Shown here in pieces: positions 54,442-63,040 of a stretch of 64,000 nt of DNA (positions within the stretch are counted from its first letter, which is position 1; every line of letters starts with the position of its first letter). The notes beneath the pieces were generated by a model. That model searched no databases. It had not been told where the DNA came from and was given only the letters and a program-made list of their open reading frames with translations. Origin of the DNA: Robertmurraya korlensis NBRC 107688 (GTDB lineage: Bacteria; Bacillota; Bacilli; Bacillales; Cytobacillaceae); NCBI RefSeq assembly GCF_001591645.1, contig NZ_BCVH01000020.1:1-64000 (forward strand), written 5' to 3'. A program made the translations under genes and the position numbers.

Positions 54442-54792
54442 ATGACCAAAAAGAAAAAGAACATGGAAGAAAACTACTCAATTGATGGGACACTGCCTCA
54501 TCAAATCAATTCTCCTGACTTTAAAGGAACAGGGATGGTTATTGAACCACCATTTATTAACTCTCAAGGAGTTGTAATCGGAGATAGCCATTATTCATCA
54601 CCTAACTCCCCTTTAGAGCAATGGAGCGAGGATACAGACCCAGCAATTATGTCTGGAGACGAATGGGTACATCCGACCAATGATATTGGTTGGAATACAA
54701 GTGAAAATCGAGACCTTGTAGAAAGTAAGAAAAAACCGAAGGGATATCCTTTCATGCATCCCACTAAGGATGTTAGTCACGGAAAAGATTAA
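54442..54792 (+). CDS. DUF3905-like hypothetical protein
   Basis: A 116-residue hydrophilic protein. It contains SPNSPLEQWSEDTDPAIMSGDEWVHPTNDIGW and ends PFMHPTKDVSHGKD, a pattern I associate with DUF3905 of Bacillales. Its function is unknown. The frame opens at 54433, but the ATG at 54442 has proper spacing (9 nt) from AAAGGA. It lies between the two mini-genes (divergent) and sspD. Confidence 0.65.
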   Translation: MTKKKKNMEENYSIDGTLPHQINSPDFKGTGMVIEPPFINSQGVVIGDSHYSSPNSPLEQWSEDTDPAIMSGDEWVHPTNDIGWNTSENRDLVESKKKPKGYPFMHPTKDVSHGKD

Positions 54793-54901
54793 TAACACTT
54801 CCCTAAAATAAGAAAACTTACCACTTATGTAATGAAGTAAATGCTTGCATACTACACATACAGAGATGTTCCTCTGTGATTACTAAAAAGGAGTTGAGAA
54901 T

Positions 54902-55099
54902 ATGTCAAGAAATAGCAACAAGCTTTTAGTTCCAGGCGTGGAGCAGTTTTTAGATCAAGTTAAATACGAAATCGCGCAAGAATTTGGCGTTACGTTAAGC
55001 GGAGATACAGTTTCCAGAGGTAATGGTTCAGTTGGTGGAGAAATTACAAAGCGACTTGTTAAACAAGCACAATCACAAATGTCAGGTCGTAACTTTTAA
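54902..55099 (+). CDS. sspD: Alpha/beta-type small acid-soluble spore protein SspD
   Basis: A 65-residue SASP. The germination protease site lies in [10 protein letters not shown] near residue 22, and the second conserved block is [13 protein letters not shown]. These proteins coat spore DNA and are made in the forespore under sigma-G. It sits next to rsgI-sigI, as sspD does in B. subtilis. The ATG follows AAAGGAG. A terminator shared with rsgI follows. Confidence 0.92.
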   Translation: MSRNSNKLLVPGVEQFLDQVKYEIAQEFGVTLSGDTVSRGNGSVGGEITKRLVKQAQSQMSGRNF

Positions 55100-55118
55100 A
55101 AACTTCATATAAATGGCA

Positions 55119-55148
55119 AAAAGCCTCCGCATTATTTGCGAGGCTTTT
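55119..55148. terminator. Bidirectional terminator between sspD and rsgI
   Basis: AAAAGCCTCCGC and GCGAGGCTTTT arms (one bulged C) lie between convergent genes, with T tracts on both strands. Confidence 0.82.
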
Positions 55149-56100
55149 CTTCTTTATTTCCATGAACTTGCTTATTCTTTACTTCTTGTTTTTGTATTGA
55201 GTTACCATTTTGTTTTGCTGTTTGGTTTAGTTCTTTTTTTTGCTGCCCAGGATTGCTTTTATTCGAGTTACCATTCCCAGGATTTTGCTCAGTTGAACCA
55301 TCCTTTTGAGCATTTGGGTTGGCATGTTCATTCCCGTTATTATTCGTTACAGGTGTACTTCCTGAATTGTTCTCTGGAATAGTTACACTCGGAACTGGTG
55401 TTTCTACGGATGTCTCCTGTTCCTTTAAGCTATCCGTTTGCTTCTCTTTTGCCTTCTCTTTTGCTTTCTGAGCTTTGTATTTACCTACTGAAACACCCTT
55501 ATCTTTTGCTTCTTTTCTTTCTTCAGCAGTTGCCTTCACATCTTCAATTTCTACTGTCGTTTCTTCTTTTAGAGAAATAATCACTTGTTCAAGCTTTTCA
55601 TCTATTTTCTTTTCATTAGTTCCAGCATATACCGTTCCCACGACAATTCCTTGCGATACAGAGTCTTCGTTGTCAACGTTAGCTAGGATCTCAGATGATA
55701 CTTTCTCAACCTGTGTATTTTTCCAATCAATGTTTGCAATAATTTCTTTTCCACTCTCGTCATAAGCTACCACATCAATAACTTCTAGGTCTTTATTAAC
55801 AGCAAGTTCAATGCTTGATTCTCCATCAATCGACATATACGCATAAACTTCGTTATCCACTCTAGATGGAAGGAAAGTAAATAATAGAAGAAGAGAAGCT
55901 ACAACAAGGATTCCTGCAGTTTTTTTATGAAAAACCTTGCTCCATCCATTAAAGAAACTTTCTTTCTCAACCGGAACAAAGGAGATTTCTTGTCCTATTT
56001 GGTAATTTCTACTTTGATTACGCGCTTTTAAAAATTCACCTTCGGGGGTTAATAATGTTAAAAAACGATCATTAACTTCCATTATGATTCCTTGTTTCAC
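55132..56100 (-). CDS. rsgI: Membrane anti-sigma-I factor RsgI
   Basis: A 322-residue single-pass protein. The cytoplasmic RsgI N-terminal domain (about 1-55, MKQGIIMEVNDRFLTLLTPEGEF) binds SigI; one TM segment follows at about 62-80. The extracytoplasmic domain begins VYAYMSIDGESSIELAVN and ends in a long disordered K/N/Q-rich tail (about 200-322). The D-x-N-P-S motif expected here reads DGESS, so the reported Asn-Pro autocleavage site appears absent. It overlaps sigI by 4 nt and is coupled to it. Confidence 0.9.
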   Translation of the reverse strand: MKQGIIMEVNDRFLTLLTPEGEFLKARNQSRNYQIGQEISFVPVEKESFFNGWSKVFHKKTAGILVVASLLLLFTFLPSRVDNEVYAYMSIDGESSIELAVNKDLEVIDVVAYDESGKEIIANIDWKNTQVEKVSSEILANVDNEDSVSQGIVVGTVYAGTNEKKIDEKLEQVIISLKEETTVEIEDVKATAEERKEAKDKGVSVGKYKAQKAKEKAKEKQTDSLKEQETSVETPVPSVTIPENNSGSTPVTNNNGNEHANPNAQKDGSTEQNPGNGNSNKSNPGQQKKELNQTAKQNGNSIQKQEVKNKQVHGNKEEKPRK

Positions 56101-56846
56101 GTTTCCAACACCCCTTTAACATAATCCTGTAAATATAGATAGTCATTCATTAAAATAAGAGCTATTGCTATAATATATTTTCGATTCCGCTCAATCGTCT
56201 TCCTGCTAACACTTACTGAATCCTCAATTTGTTTGATTGGGAGTCTCTTTTTCTCTACTAAAATTTGCTTGATTTCTTCATTAGAAACGATTTCCTTAGC
56301 AACCAGCATGGCATTTTTTCTTGCATCCGCATGCTTTGGAGAGTTCTCTACTAAGTCATTAAAAGTTAAATCAAATTCTGTCAAAAGCTTTGAAAAATGC
56401 ATAATTTCTTGTCTTCTTAACTCTTCATCTGTTTGTTTATGGTACTCCTCAAGCGACATACTTGCTTCAAGACTTGACTGTGCAATCTCTTCGTCACTTT
56501 CCTCAAATCCATTTGCATCCAGAGAAAGATTTTGGTGCTTGATTTGCTGCCGGATATAATCAATCACTCGTCTTTTTATGATAACCTCTGCAAAACTAAG
56601 TAGGGAGCTGCCTTTATCTGAACTATATTTTTGTATCGCTTCATTAAATGCAATTAACCCAATGCTAAATTCATCGTCTGTTTCACTAATATATCTTTTA
56701 CAAACGGAAGATACCGCTTTTGCAATAAAGGGTTTATATTGATGAATGAGCTCATTTTGAAGTCCTTGATCTCCATTTTGAATGGCAAAAACAGTCTCTT
56801 CTAGTGTGCGTTTTTTCTTTTTTGGTAAGAATAATAAACCTAACAA
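56097..56846 (-). CDS. sigI: RNA polymerase sigma factor SigI
   Basis: A protein of about 249 residues of the SigI family. The sigma-2 region shows FSIGLIAFNEAIQKYSSDKGSSLLSFAEVIIKRRVIDYIR, and the C-terminal helix-turn-helix region reads LPIKQIEDSVSVSRKTIERNRKYI. SigI responds to heat and envelope stress. The frame opens with ATG at 56870. I prefer TTG at 56846, 6 nt after GAGGTG, which gives the B. subtilis length; the ATG remains possible. It is the first gene of sigI-rsgI. Confidence 0.92.
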   Translation of the reverse strand: MLGLLFLPKKKKRTLEETVFAIQNGDQGLQNELIHQYKPFIAKAVSSVCKRYISETDDEFSIGLIAFNEAIQKYSSDKGSSLLSFAEVIIKRRVIDYIRQQIKHQNLSLDANGFEESDEEIAQSSLEASMSLEEYHKQTDEELRRQEIMHFSKLLTEFDLTFNDLVENSPKHADARKNAMLVAKEIVSNEEIKQILVEKKRLPIKQIEDSVSVSRKTIERNRKYIIAIALILMNDYLYLQDYVKGVLET

Positions 56847-56914
56847 CAGCTTCACCTCACTTATCACCATATATCATACGATACTTTGTTGGGATTTTTA
56901 AGGGTAAGCTATTG

Positions 56915-56951
56915 GAAAAAAGAGAGCCATTCAAAAAAATGGCCTCTTTTT
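56915..56951 (-). terminator. Terminator between the DUF5667-like gene and sigI
   Basis: On the minus strand AAAGAGGCCATT and AATGGCTCTCTTT arms (one bulge) are followed by TTTT. The secreted-protein transcript therefore probably ends before sigI. Confidence 0.8.
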
Positions 56952-56962
56952 ATGAAAAAATG

Positions 56963-58027
56963 TTAGTTCTTACCGTTTCCTTTTTGTTCACTCGTATTTG
57001 ATTTTTGCTGATTATTTGACTTATTTCCTTGCTGCTTTTCAGCTTTTTTCTCCTGCTTTACTTCTTGCTTTTCAGCTTTCTTTTGAGCTTGATCAACCTT
57101 CACTTGATTCGTTACTTTAGCAGCAGCAGCAGGAGCAGGAGTCGTTACTGCCTCAGTATTTTCTTCGATAACTTCTTCCTCAGTAGTTGTTTCATCTGCT
57201 ACTGTTACATCTGTTTCTTCAGTTGTTGTTTTATCTTCCGTTTCAACCGGAGTCACTTCTTCACTATCTTCTTCAGAAGCTTTCTTTTCAAGCTTAGCCA
57301 TTTTTTTAGCTAGTTTTGCATAACTCTTTTCAATATTCTTTTGTAGAGCTGCTTTAGCCACAGGATTTTTTACTTTTTCCATTGCCGCTGTGAGTGCAAT
57401 AATATTTTGAGAAATTTGTTCTTTAACCTCTTCTGTTTCTTCAACTACTTCCTCATCATTCTCAATAATTTCAATCGTAGCATCTACATCTTCTTCCGTT
57501 GCTTCTGTAGTGTTAGTCTCTTCTTCGGTTGCATCTTCAGTTGCTTCTTCGGTATTTTCACTTACCGTCTCTTCAGCAATTGAAATATTTTCTAACGCTT
57601 CCTCCATCACAGCTAATGCCTCTTCCTCTAGACCTGCTGAGAATAGAGCTTCCGCTTCTGCTAATCTTTCCGTTGCAAATTCTGCAAGTAACTTTGCTTC
57701 CTTTACATCATCAAAAGTTAGAATTAACTGGATTTTTTCTAACGCAGTTTTTGCAAAATAGAAGAAATCTCCTGGTAACAGCTTTGGCTCCTCTACTTTA
57801 TCTGTATTTTCATCAACGAGTGCGTCATCTAAAGAAATAACTTCCTCGTTCGTATTTGTTTCTTCACTTGTTATTGTTTCTTCAACCACTTGCGACTCAC
57901 TGTTCTCATTTTCTTCTGCTAATGCAGTTGATGCTGTTAATGAAAGTGAACCTGCTAAAACAAAAGCAAAGGCACCTTTAGTAATCTTATTAAGATCGAA
58001 AATAGTATGTTTGTTCATCTCATTCAC
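56963..58027 (-). CDS. Secreted acidic protein with a DUF5667-like domain
   Basis: A 354-residue secreted protein. The signal peptide spans about 1-38 (...ASTALAEEN). An acidic linker follows, then a helical domain with [22 protein letters not shown] (about 83-104) and [25 protein letters not shown], which resembles DUF5667. A second helical part (about 205-255) precedes an E/T-rich stretch and a K/Q/N-rich tail much like that of RsgI. It lies immediately upstream of sigI on the same strand, which suggests it is a SigI target or signal partner. Function unknown. Confidence 0.72.
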   Translation of the reverse strand: MNEMNKHTIFDLNKITKGAFAFVLAGSLSLTASTALAEENENSESQVVEETITSEETNTNEEVISLDDALVDENTDKVEEPKLLPGDFFYFAKTALEKIQLILTFDDVKEAKLLAEFATERLAEAEALFSAGLEEEALAVMEEALENISIAEETVSENTEEATEDATEEETNTTEATEEDVDATIEIIENDEEVVEETEEVKEQISQNIIALTAAMEKVKNPVAKAALQKNIEKSYAKLAKKMAKLEKKASEEDSEEVTPVETEDKTTTEETDVTVADETTTEEEVIEENTEAVTTPAPAAAAKVTNQVKVDQAQKKAEKQEVKQEKKAEKQQGNKSNNQQKSNTSEQKGNGKN

Positions 58028-58076
58028 CTCAGTCGTATTGTAAGAAGCGGCCGCTATCTTCTAGTCACTAAATACC

Positions 58077-58105
58077 TACGAGTAACTACTGAGTGCTTTG
58101 GGGGT
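58077..58105 (-). promoter_or_regulatory. Candidate SigI promoter of the DUF5667-like gene
   Basis: On the minus strand a T-rich tract runs into ACCCCC (58105-58100) and CGTA follows at 58080-58077. This resembles SigI promoters (C-rich -35, CGWA -10), but the 19-nt spacer is longer than I would expect. Confidence 0.3.
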
Positions 58106-58120
58106 AAAAAAAGAAAAACA

Positions 58121-58152
58121 AAAAAAAAGTTCTAACAAAAAAGTTAGAACTT
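58121..58152 (-). terminator. Terminator after the 158-aa membrane protein gene
   Basis: AAGTTCTAAC/GTTAGAACTT arms with a 6-nt loop are followed on the minus strand by nine T residues. It contains the stop codon. Confidence 0.88.
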
Positions 58153-58620
58153 CACTTTTGGCACCCTTGCTCTTAAAATTATGTATCTGATTATAAAACC
58201 AATAAGCAAACCAGGAACCAAAAAAATCATCGGGAGAAAGATTGGACCAAACATGACACCAAAGATCTTTACTTTTTTTGAAAGCATCAATCCAACCGTC
58301 ACAAAATATGCTCCGAAGGCAAAAGGGAGATAAGAATATTCCTCCGTTTCTGGCATAGCGTGTCGATAGGCATCCCACATCGCAAACATATAAAGACAAG
58401 GGTAAAACATTAGCCATTGATAATTAAGTACTGCAAATGCTCGATCAATCTCCCATAAAAAACTTAACATAATGGCTTCATTAAAGTTACTCATTACATT
58501 TACTACAAACTCTAAGAGTACAAATAGTACCCCTTTCACGTAGCTTCCCCTAAGAAGCTGACTAAACCCAGGCAGCGCAACACTCCACAATACAGCTTCT
58601 AATTTCCCTTGTTTTTTCAT
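58144..58620 (-). CDS. Four-TM membrane protein, unknown function
   Basis: A 158-residue integral membrane protein with about four hydrophobic segments. It begins KKQGKLEAVLWSVALPGFSQLLRGSYVKG; the pattern PGFGQ-like followed by a glycine-containing loop is common in small membrane proteins of the DUF5683/TM2 type, but I cannot assign it firmly. The ATG at 58620 is preferred to 58629 because GGTGAT lies 6 nt before it. It sits between the broken RND gene and the DUF5667-like gene. Confidence 0.65.
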   Translation of the reverse strand: MKKQGKLEAVLWSVALPGFSQLLRGSYVKGVLFVLLEFVVNVMSNFNEAIMLSFLWEIDRAFAVLNYQWLMFYPCLYMFAMWDAYRHAMPETEEYSYLPFAFGAYFVTVGLMLSKKVKIFGVMFGPIFLPMIFLVPGLLIGFIIRYIILRARVPKVKF

Positions 58621-58715
58621 TCTAATCACCAGCTAATTTTCATTACCTATAGGTTGCACGAATTAGTTTGGAATTATCACTTGAACACATAAGAGTTTTC
58701 CTACATTTTTCGACA

Positions 58716-61700
58716 TTAGCCATTATTTCCATTGATTTTCCTACTTCCCCTATCAAAAATGCTATATACAACCGGAATCACAAACAATGTTAAAAACGTC
58801 GAGCTTACTAATCCACCAATCACCGTAATCCCCATAGGCTGATTAATTTCTGTCCCACCCCCAATACCAAGAGCAAGCGGGATAAGTCCCAAAATGGTTG
58901 TTATGGCTGTCATCAGAATTGGTCGAAACCGTTCTTTTACAGAAAGGATAATTGCTTCAACCGATTCGATACCTTGATCCTTCTTTTGATTGATATAGTC
59001 TATAATAACAATAGCATTATTAACGACAATCCCCGCTAGGACAATCACTCCTATGATAACAGTCAAGCTTATTGGTGTCTTTGTAATGGTCAGCGCGAGG
59101 GCAACACCTATTACCATTAACGGGACAGTAAACATAATGACAAGTGGAAATTTCAAGGACTCAAACTGTGCTGCCATTACAAGATACACAAACGTAATGG
59201 CTAAGACAAAGGCTAAGATCAATTGATTTAATGCACTATCAAGCAATTCTCGGTCCCCACTAAAAATAATTTCTGTTTCTTCGGCTAGCTTCAGGTTTTT
59301 AATCTCCTGATCGACTGTTCTAGAAATGAAACCGAGGTTCGTTGTATCCTTATACTTTAACGTGAATTGAACAGCATCCTGCTGGTTAATTCGTTCAATT
59401 CTGACAGGTCCATACCCACGTTTGATATTGGTTACATCGCCTAGCTCAATATAGTTCCCTGCAGGATTTTTGATCAGCAAGCCTTTTAGGCTTTCTACAC
59501 TTTCACTAACATCTTTATCATATTCAACAATTACACGATAGATTTCTAAGTCGTCATCTACCATCTGGGTCGCTATACTGCCACGAGTCACATTATTCAC
59601 AATCATCGCTATGGCTGCAGGCATCAGCCCCTGTTTTAATGCTTCTCTACGGTTCACCGTAATCTGAACTTCTTCTAGTTGCTCCATAAGGTCTGTTGTA
59701 ATTTCGTTTACTTCTTCCAGTTTGTTTAAGCTTCCATAGATTTTATTAACGGATTCTTCTAACCTCTCCTTATTTGTATCAAGTACACTGAATGTAAGTG
59801 TATTGGGATTCGAGCCAGCAGTTGACTGCATATTAAATGACAGTCTCGCCGTTGCATTCGTAGACACTGCTACCTTTTCGATTGATTCCTTTATATCATC
59901 CGAAAATTGAAAGATAGAACGTGTACGTTTATTAATTGGTTTTAATTTTACATACATCTCTGCTTCATTTGCATTTCTTGCTCCTCTGAATGAACCCTCC
60001 TGTGTTGTACCAATTAGGCTAACATATGTCTCCACATCCGGTTCTTTTTTCAGTTCTTTTTCAATTGCTACCAGTACTTTTTCTGTTTCTGACAACGCTG
60101 TTCCATTTCCTAACTTTACACGAATTGTAAAAAATCCCTCATCCGTTTTTGGTAAAAACTGCATTCCTACAGTTGTTAAGCCAAACCCTCCACCAACTAA
60201 TAACAAAGTGGAAATAATTAGGACAAGTACTCGATGGTGTAAACACCATCTTACTCCTCTTTCAAGTCTCTGCAGTATGTATGAGCTTTGTCTTTCCTTT
60301 TCAATATTACGTTTTGGTGACTTTAATAGTCTGCTTGCTAGCATGGGAACTACGGTTAAGGATACTAACAACGAAGCAATCAAGCTAAAAGATATGGTAA
60401 CGGCAAATTCCTTAAATAGCTCTCCAATAATTCCTGTAATAAAAACAACTGGTAAAAAAACAGCAACTGTTGTCAGTGTAGAGGCAGTGATTGCCCCACC
60501 AACTTCATATGAGCCTATACGAGCTGCTTCCTTTGCATCCTTGCCCATCGCCAAGTGACGGTAAATGTTTTCAATAACCACCCACTATCGAGTTATCCAC
60601 CAACATTCCAATCCCTAATGCTAGTCCTCCAAGCGTCATAATGTTAAGCGTGTAATCCGAAAAATACATTAATACAAATGTAAAAATAACTGAATACGGA
60701 ATAGAAACGCCAATAATCAGAGGGCTTTTAACATTTTTTAAAAAGAAAAAAAGAACAACCATTGCAAATAGTCCACCAAGGATTAAGGAATTCGTTATGT
60801 TTCCTATGGCTTGTTTAATGTATTCCCCTTGATCAAAAATGATATCTGACTGAATATCTTTATATTTATCCTCATTCAACAGTTTCTCTAATTTTTCTAT
60901 GAATGCTTTGGAAACTTCTGCCGTATTTGCATCAGATTGCTGAAGGACACTAAGAAGAACAGATGGATTATCGTTTGTACGAGTAATGGTACGATCATCC
61001 TGATTTTCCAGTTTTACATGGCTTATATCACTTAAAATTACTTCTTCTCCTAATAAAGGGTTCATTACCACTGTTAGATTTTTTAATGTATCAATAGAAT
61101 CTAACGAAGATATAACTCTTGTCGTTAATTGCTTACCTTCAGTTAAAATAGGCTCACCTGGCATTGAAATATTATTGGCTTGGATTAGATCAACTATATC
61201 GCTATGACTTAATCCAAACTCCTTTAATTTCTCCTGATTAAGCTCAACCTTTACTTCCTTTGCTGTCGTTCCAGATATATTTATACTCGCGACTCCATCC
61301 ACTTTTGTTAACTCAAGCTCTAATTCTTGAGCTAGCTGCCTTAGCATCTTCTCGTTTTTTCCCGCACTTAACGAAAGCTGAATAACAGGAAACTGTGAAG
61401 GGTCAAACTTTAAGAACCTAGGCTTTCCTGCATCCTCTGGAAGTGTTGTTAGATCGATGCGTTGGATAATTTCATCCTGTATCTCATCAATATGCGTCGT
61501 CCATGAAAATTGAAGGAGGATAAAATTTGCTCCCTCCTGTGAGGTGGTGGTGAGAGTTTTTATACCAGGTAGGGTCGCTAAATTACTTTCAAGTGGTTTT
61601 GTAATTTTTTCTACAACCTCCTCAGGACTCGCTCCAGGGTAGTTTGTTACTACCACACCTACCGGAGGTTTGATCTCTGGTATTAGCTTTAAAGGGATAT

Positions 61701-61791
61701 TCACTAAAGAAACAACTCCAAGAATCAGCACTAAGAACATCGTAACAATTGTAAAGACGGGTCTTTTTATAGCATATTCACTAATCTTCAT
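58716..61791 (-). pseudogene. RND efflux transporter (SwrC/AcrB type), frameshifted
   Basis: Two frames, 61791 to about 60571 and 60581 to 58716, together encode an RND/HAE pump of about 1,023 residues. The first ends GIGMLVDNSIVGGY and stops; the second resumes VIENIYRHLAMGK. The break lies in the TM4 motif DNSIVVIEN (DDAIVVVEN in AcrB). The DNA reads GTGGGTGG at 60585-60578. Removing one GTGG copy restores the family motif exactly, so a 4-bp tandem duplication is the likely cause. Otherwise both halves look intact. B. subtilis SwrC (surfactin resistance) is the nearest named relative. No membrane-fusion gene is adjacent. The start at 61791 (MKISEYAIKRPV) is by family fit. Confidence 0.88.
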
Positions 61792-61911
61792 CCCATGGCA
61801 CACTCCTCTCAACCACTCACACATTCAGCCATCTAAAGGGTTTTTATGACCCATATTATAAAGAAGGCAAATTTCGTATGCAAATAAGCGCTGTTTTCAA
61901 ACTCTCCTGCA

Positions 61912-61944
61912 AGAAAAAAAGCTTCTCCATTATAGGAGAAGCTT
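61912..61944 (-). terminator. Terminator after the EAL gene
   Basis: AAGCTTCTCC/GGAGAAGCTT arms with a 6-nt loop are followed on the minus strand by TTTTT. It lies in the gap before the RND gene. Confidence 0.9.
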
Positions 61945-61957
61945 ACATAAAAGGATT

Positions 61958-62941
61958 TTATATTTGTAGATTTATATACTGATCCCCTGTCTTAGGTTTT
62001 CCAACAAAATACCCTTGAGCCAGGTTCATCCCAAGGTCTCTACACAACTCTAGTTCTTCTATTCTTTCAATTCCTTCTGCCAGAACTTGAATGTTTAGGT
62101 CTTGTGCTATTAATTGAACTTCCTTTAAAAACTTTTGTTTCTGCCTATCTTGATCACAGTGGTCTATATAGCTTCGATCAATTTTTACATAATCGGGATG
62201 TAATAGTTCTAGCATCTCTATTGTAGAGAAGCCTGAGCCAACATCATCAAGTGCCACCTTCATCCCCTGCTTTTTGTAAGTGATAAACACCTTTTGCAAA
62301 TGTTCGACATCATCGATTTTCTCTGTCTCCACGACCTCAAACACTAAATCAGTTGGATCGATTCCATATCTATTAACAAGATGAAAGGTATGCTGAAGGC
62401 AAAATTCCGGATTATAAATGGTCGATGGCAAAAAATTTATAAAGCTTTTGACCCCTTTTTTTATATACTTTCTACGAGTCTGTATAGCCACCTCTCTTGC
62501 CCTCTGGTCAAGCATCGAGAGTAACCCCGTTTTTTCTGCTACCTGAAATAGCTGGCCCGGTGGAATTTGGTTCATGCCATTCGTACGTAATAGGGATTCA
62601 AATGCGAATAATTGATTATTCTGTAAATCGATGATTGGTTGTATATGTCCAATTAATTCCCCCGTTTGAATGACTTGAACAATTTCACGATTTTTTACTC
62701 TCTCTAATAAAACAGGTAAAGAGGTCAATACTATTGGTTTTTCCGCTTCATTCGATACAGCTGCTTTTACTTCCGAAAGATCTTTTAGCTCTCTAGTCAG
62801 CGTTTTTAAATAGTCTTCTAATTCTTGAATCGAAGAGTACTTATACTCAGTATAAGTACGATCATTATTCATCCCCTCGATAAATAAGTAACCTGAGGTA
62901 TTGATCTTGTAACTAACTCCACATTCAGTACATTTTTTCAT
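61958..62941 (-). CDS. EAL-domain c-di-GMP phosphodiesterase
   Basis: A 327-residue soluble protein. The short N-terminal part starts KKCTECGVSYKI, possibly half of a metal knuckle, and a helical segment follows. The EAL domain (about 85-320) has all the usual catalytic positions: FESLLR, INFLPS, FEVVETE, ALDDVGSGFST, VKIDRSY, LAEGIE and QGYFVGKP. It should hydrolyse c-di-GMP, unlike the degenerate YkuI copy at the other end of the window. It is monocistronic between prfC and the RND gene. Confidence 0.87.
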   Translation of the reverse strand: MKKCTECGVSYKINTSGYLFIEGMNNDRTYTEYKYSSIQELEDYLKTLTRELKDLSEVKAAVSNEAEKPIVLTSLPVLLERVKNREIVQVIQTGELIGHIQPIIDLQNNQLFAFESLLRTNGMNQIPPGQLFQVAEKTGLLSMLDQRAREVAIQTRRKYIKKGVKSFINFLPSTIYNPEFCLQHTFHLVNRYGIDPTDLVFEVVETEKIDDVEHLQKVFITYKKQGMKVALDDVGSGFSTIEMLELLHPDYVKIDRSYIDHCDQDRQKQKFLKEVQLIAQDLNIQVLAEGIERIEELELCRDLGMNLAQGYFVGKPKTGDQYINLQI

Positions 62942-63002
62942 AGAAGCTCCTCCAGGACTTAAGAATCAATACTATTATACCAAAAATAGTGTTTTATCCT
63001 AG

Positions 63003-63034
63003 AAAAAAGAAGCCCTCAGGACACGAGGGCTTCT
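63003..63034 (-). terminator. Terminator after prfC
   Basis: AGAAGCCCTC/GAGGGCTTCT arms with a 7-nt loop are followed on the minus strand by TTTTT. Confidence 0.92.
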
Positions 63035-63040
63035 AGGTAC

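Noticed and set aside
57029-57840. Plus-strand frames opposite the secreted acidic protein
   Set aside because: They are antisense shadows of Glu/Thr-rich codons, giving low-complexity Ser/Leu/Phe strings without ribosome sites.
55119-58152. Repeat or CRISPR structure in the 54-58 kb low-complexity area
   Set aside because: The repetitive look comes from amino acid bias (E, T, K, N, Q) in two proteins; there are no regular direct repeats with spacers.
60571-60581. Two separate RND genes
   Set aside because: The first frame stops and the second resumes within one conserved motif, and neither half is a known stand-alone RND subunit, so this is one frameshifted gene.
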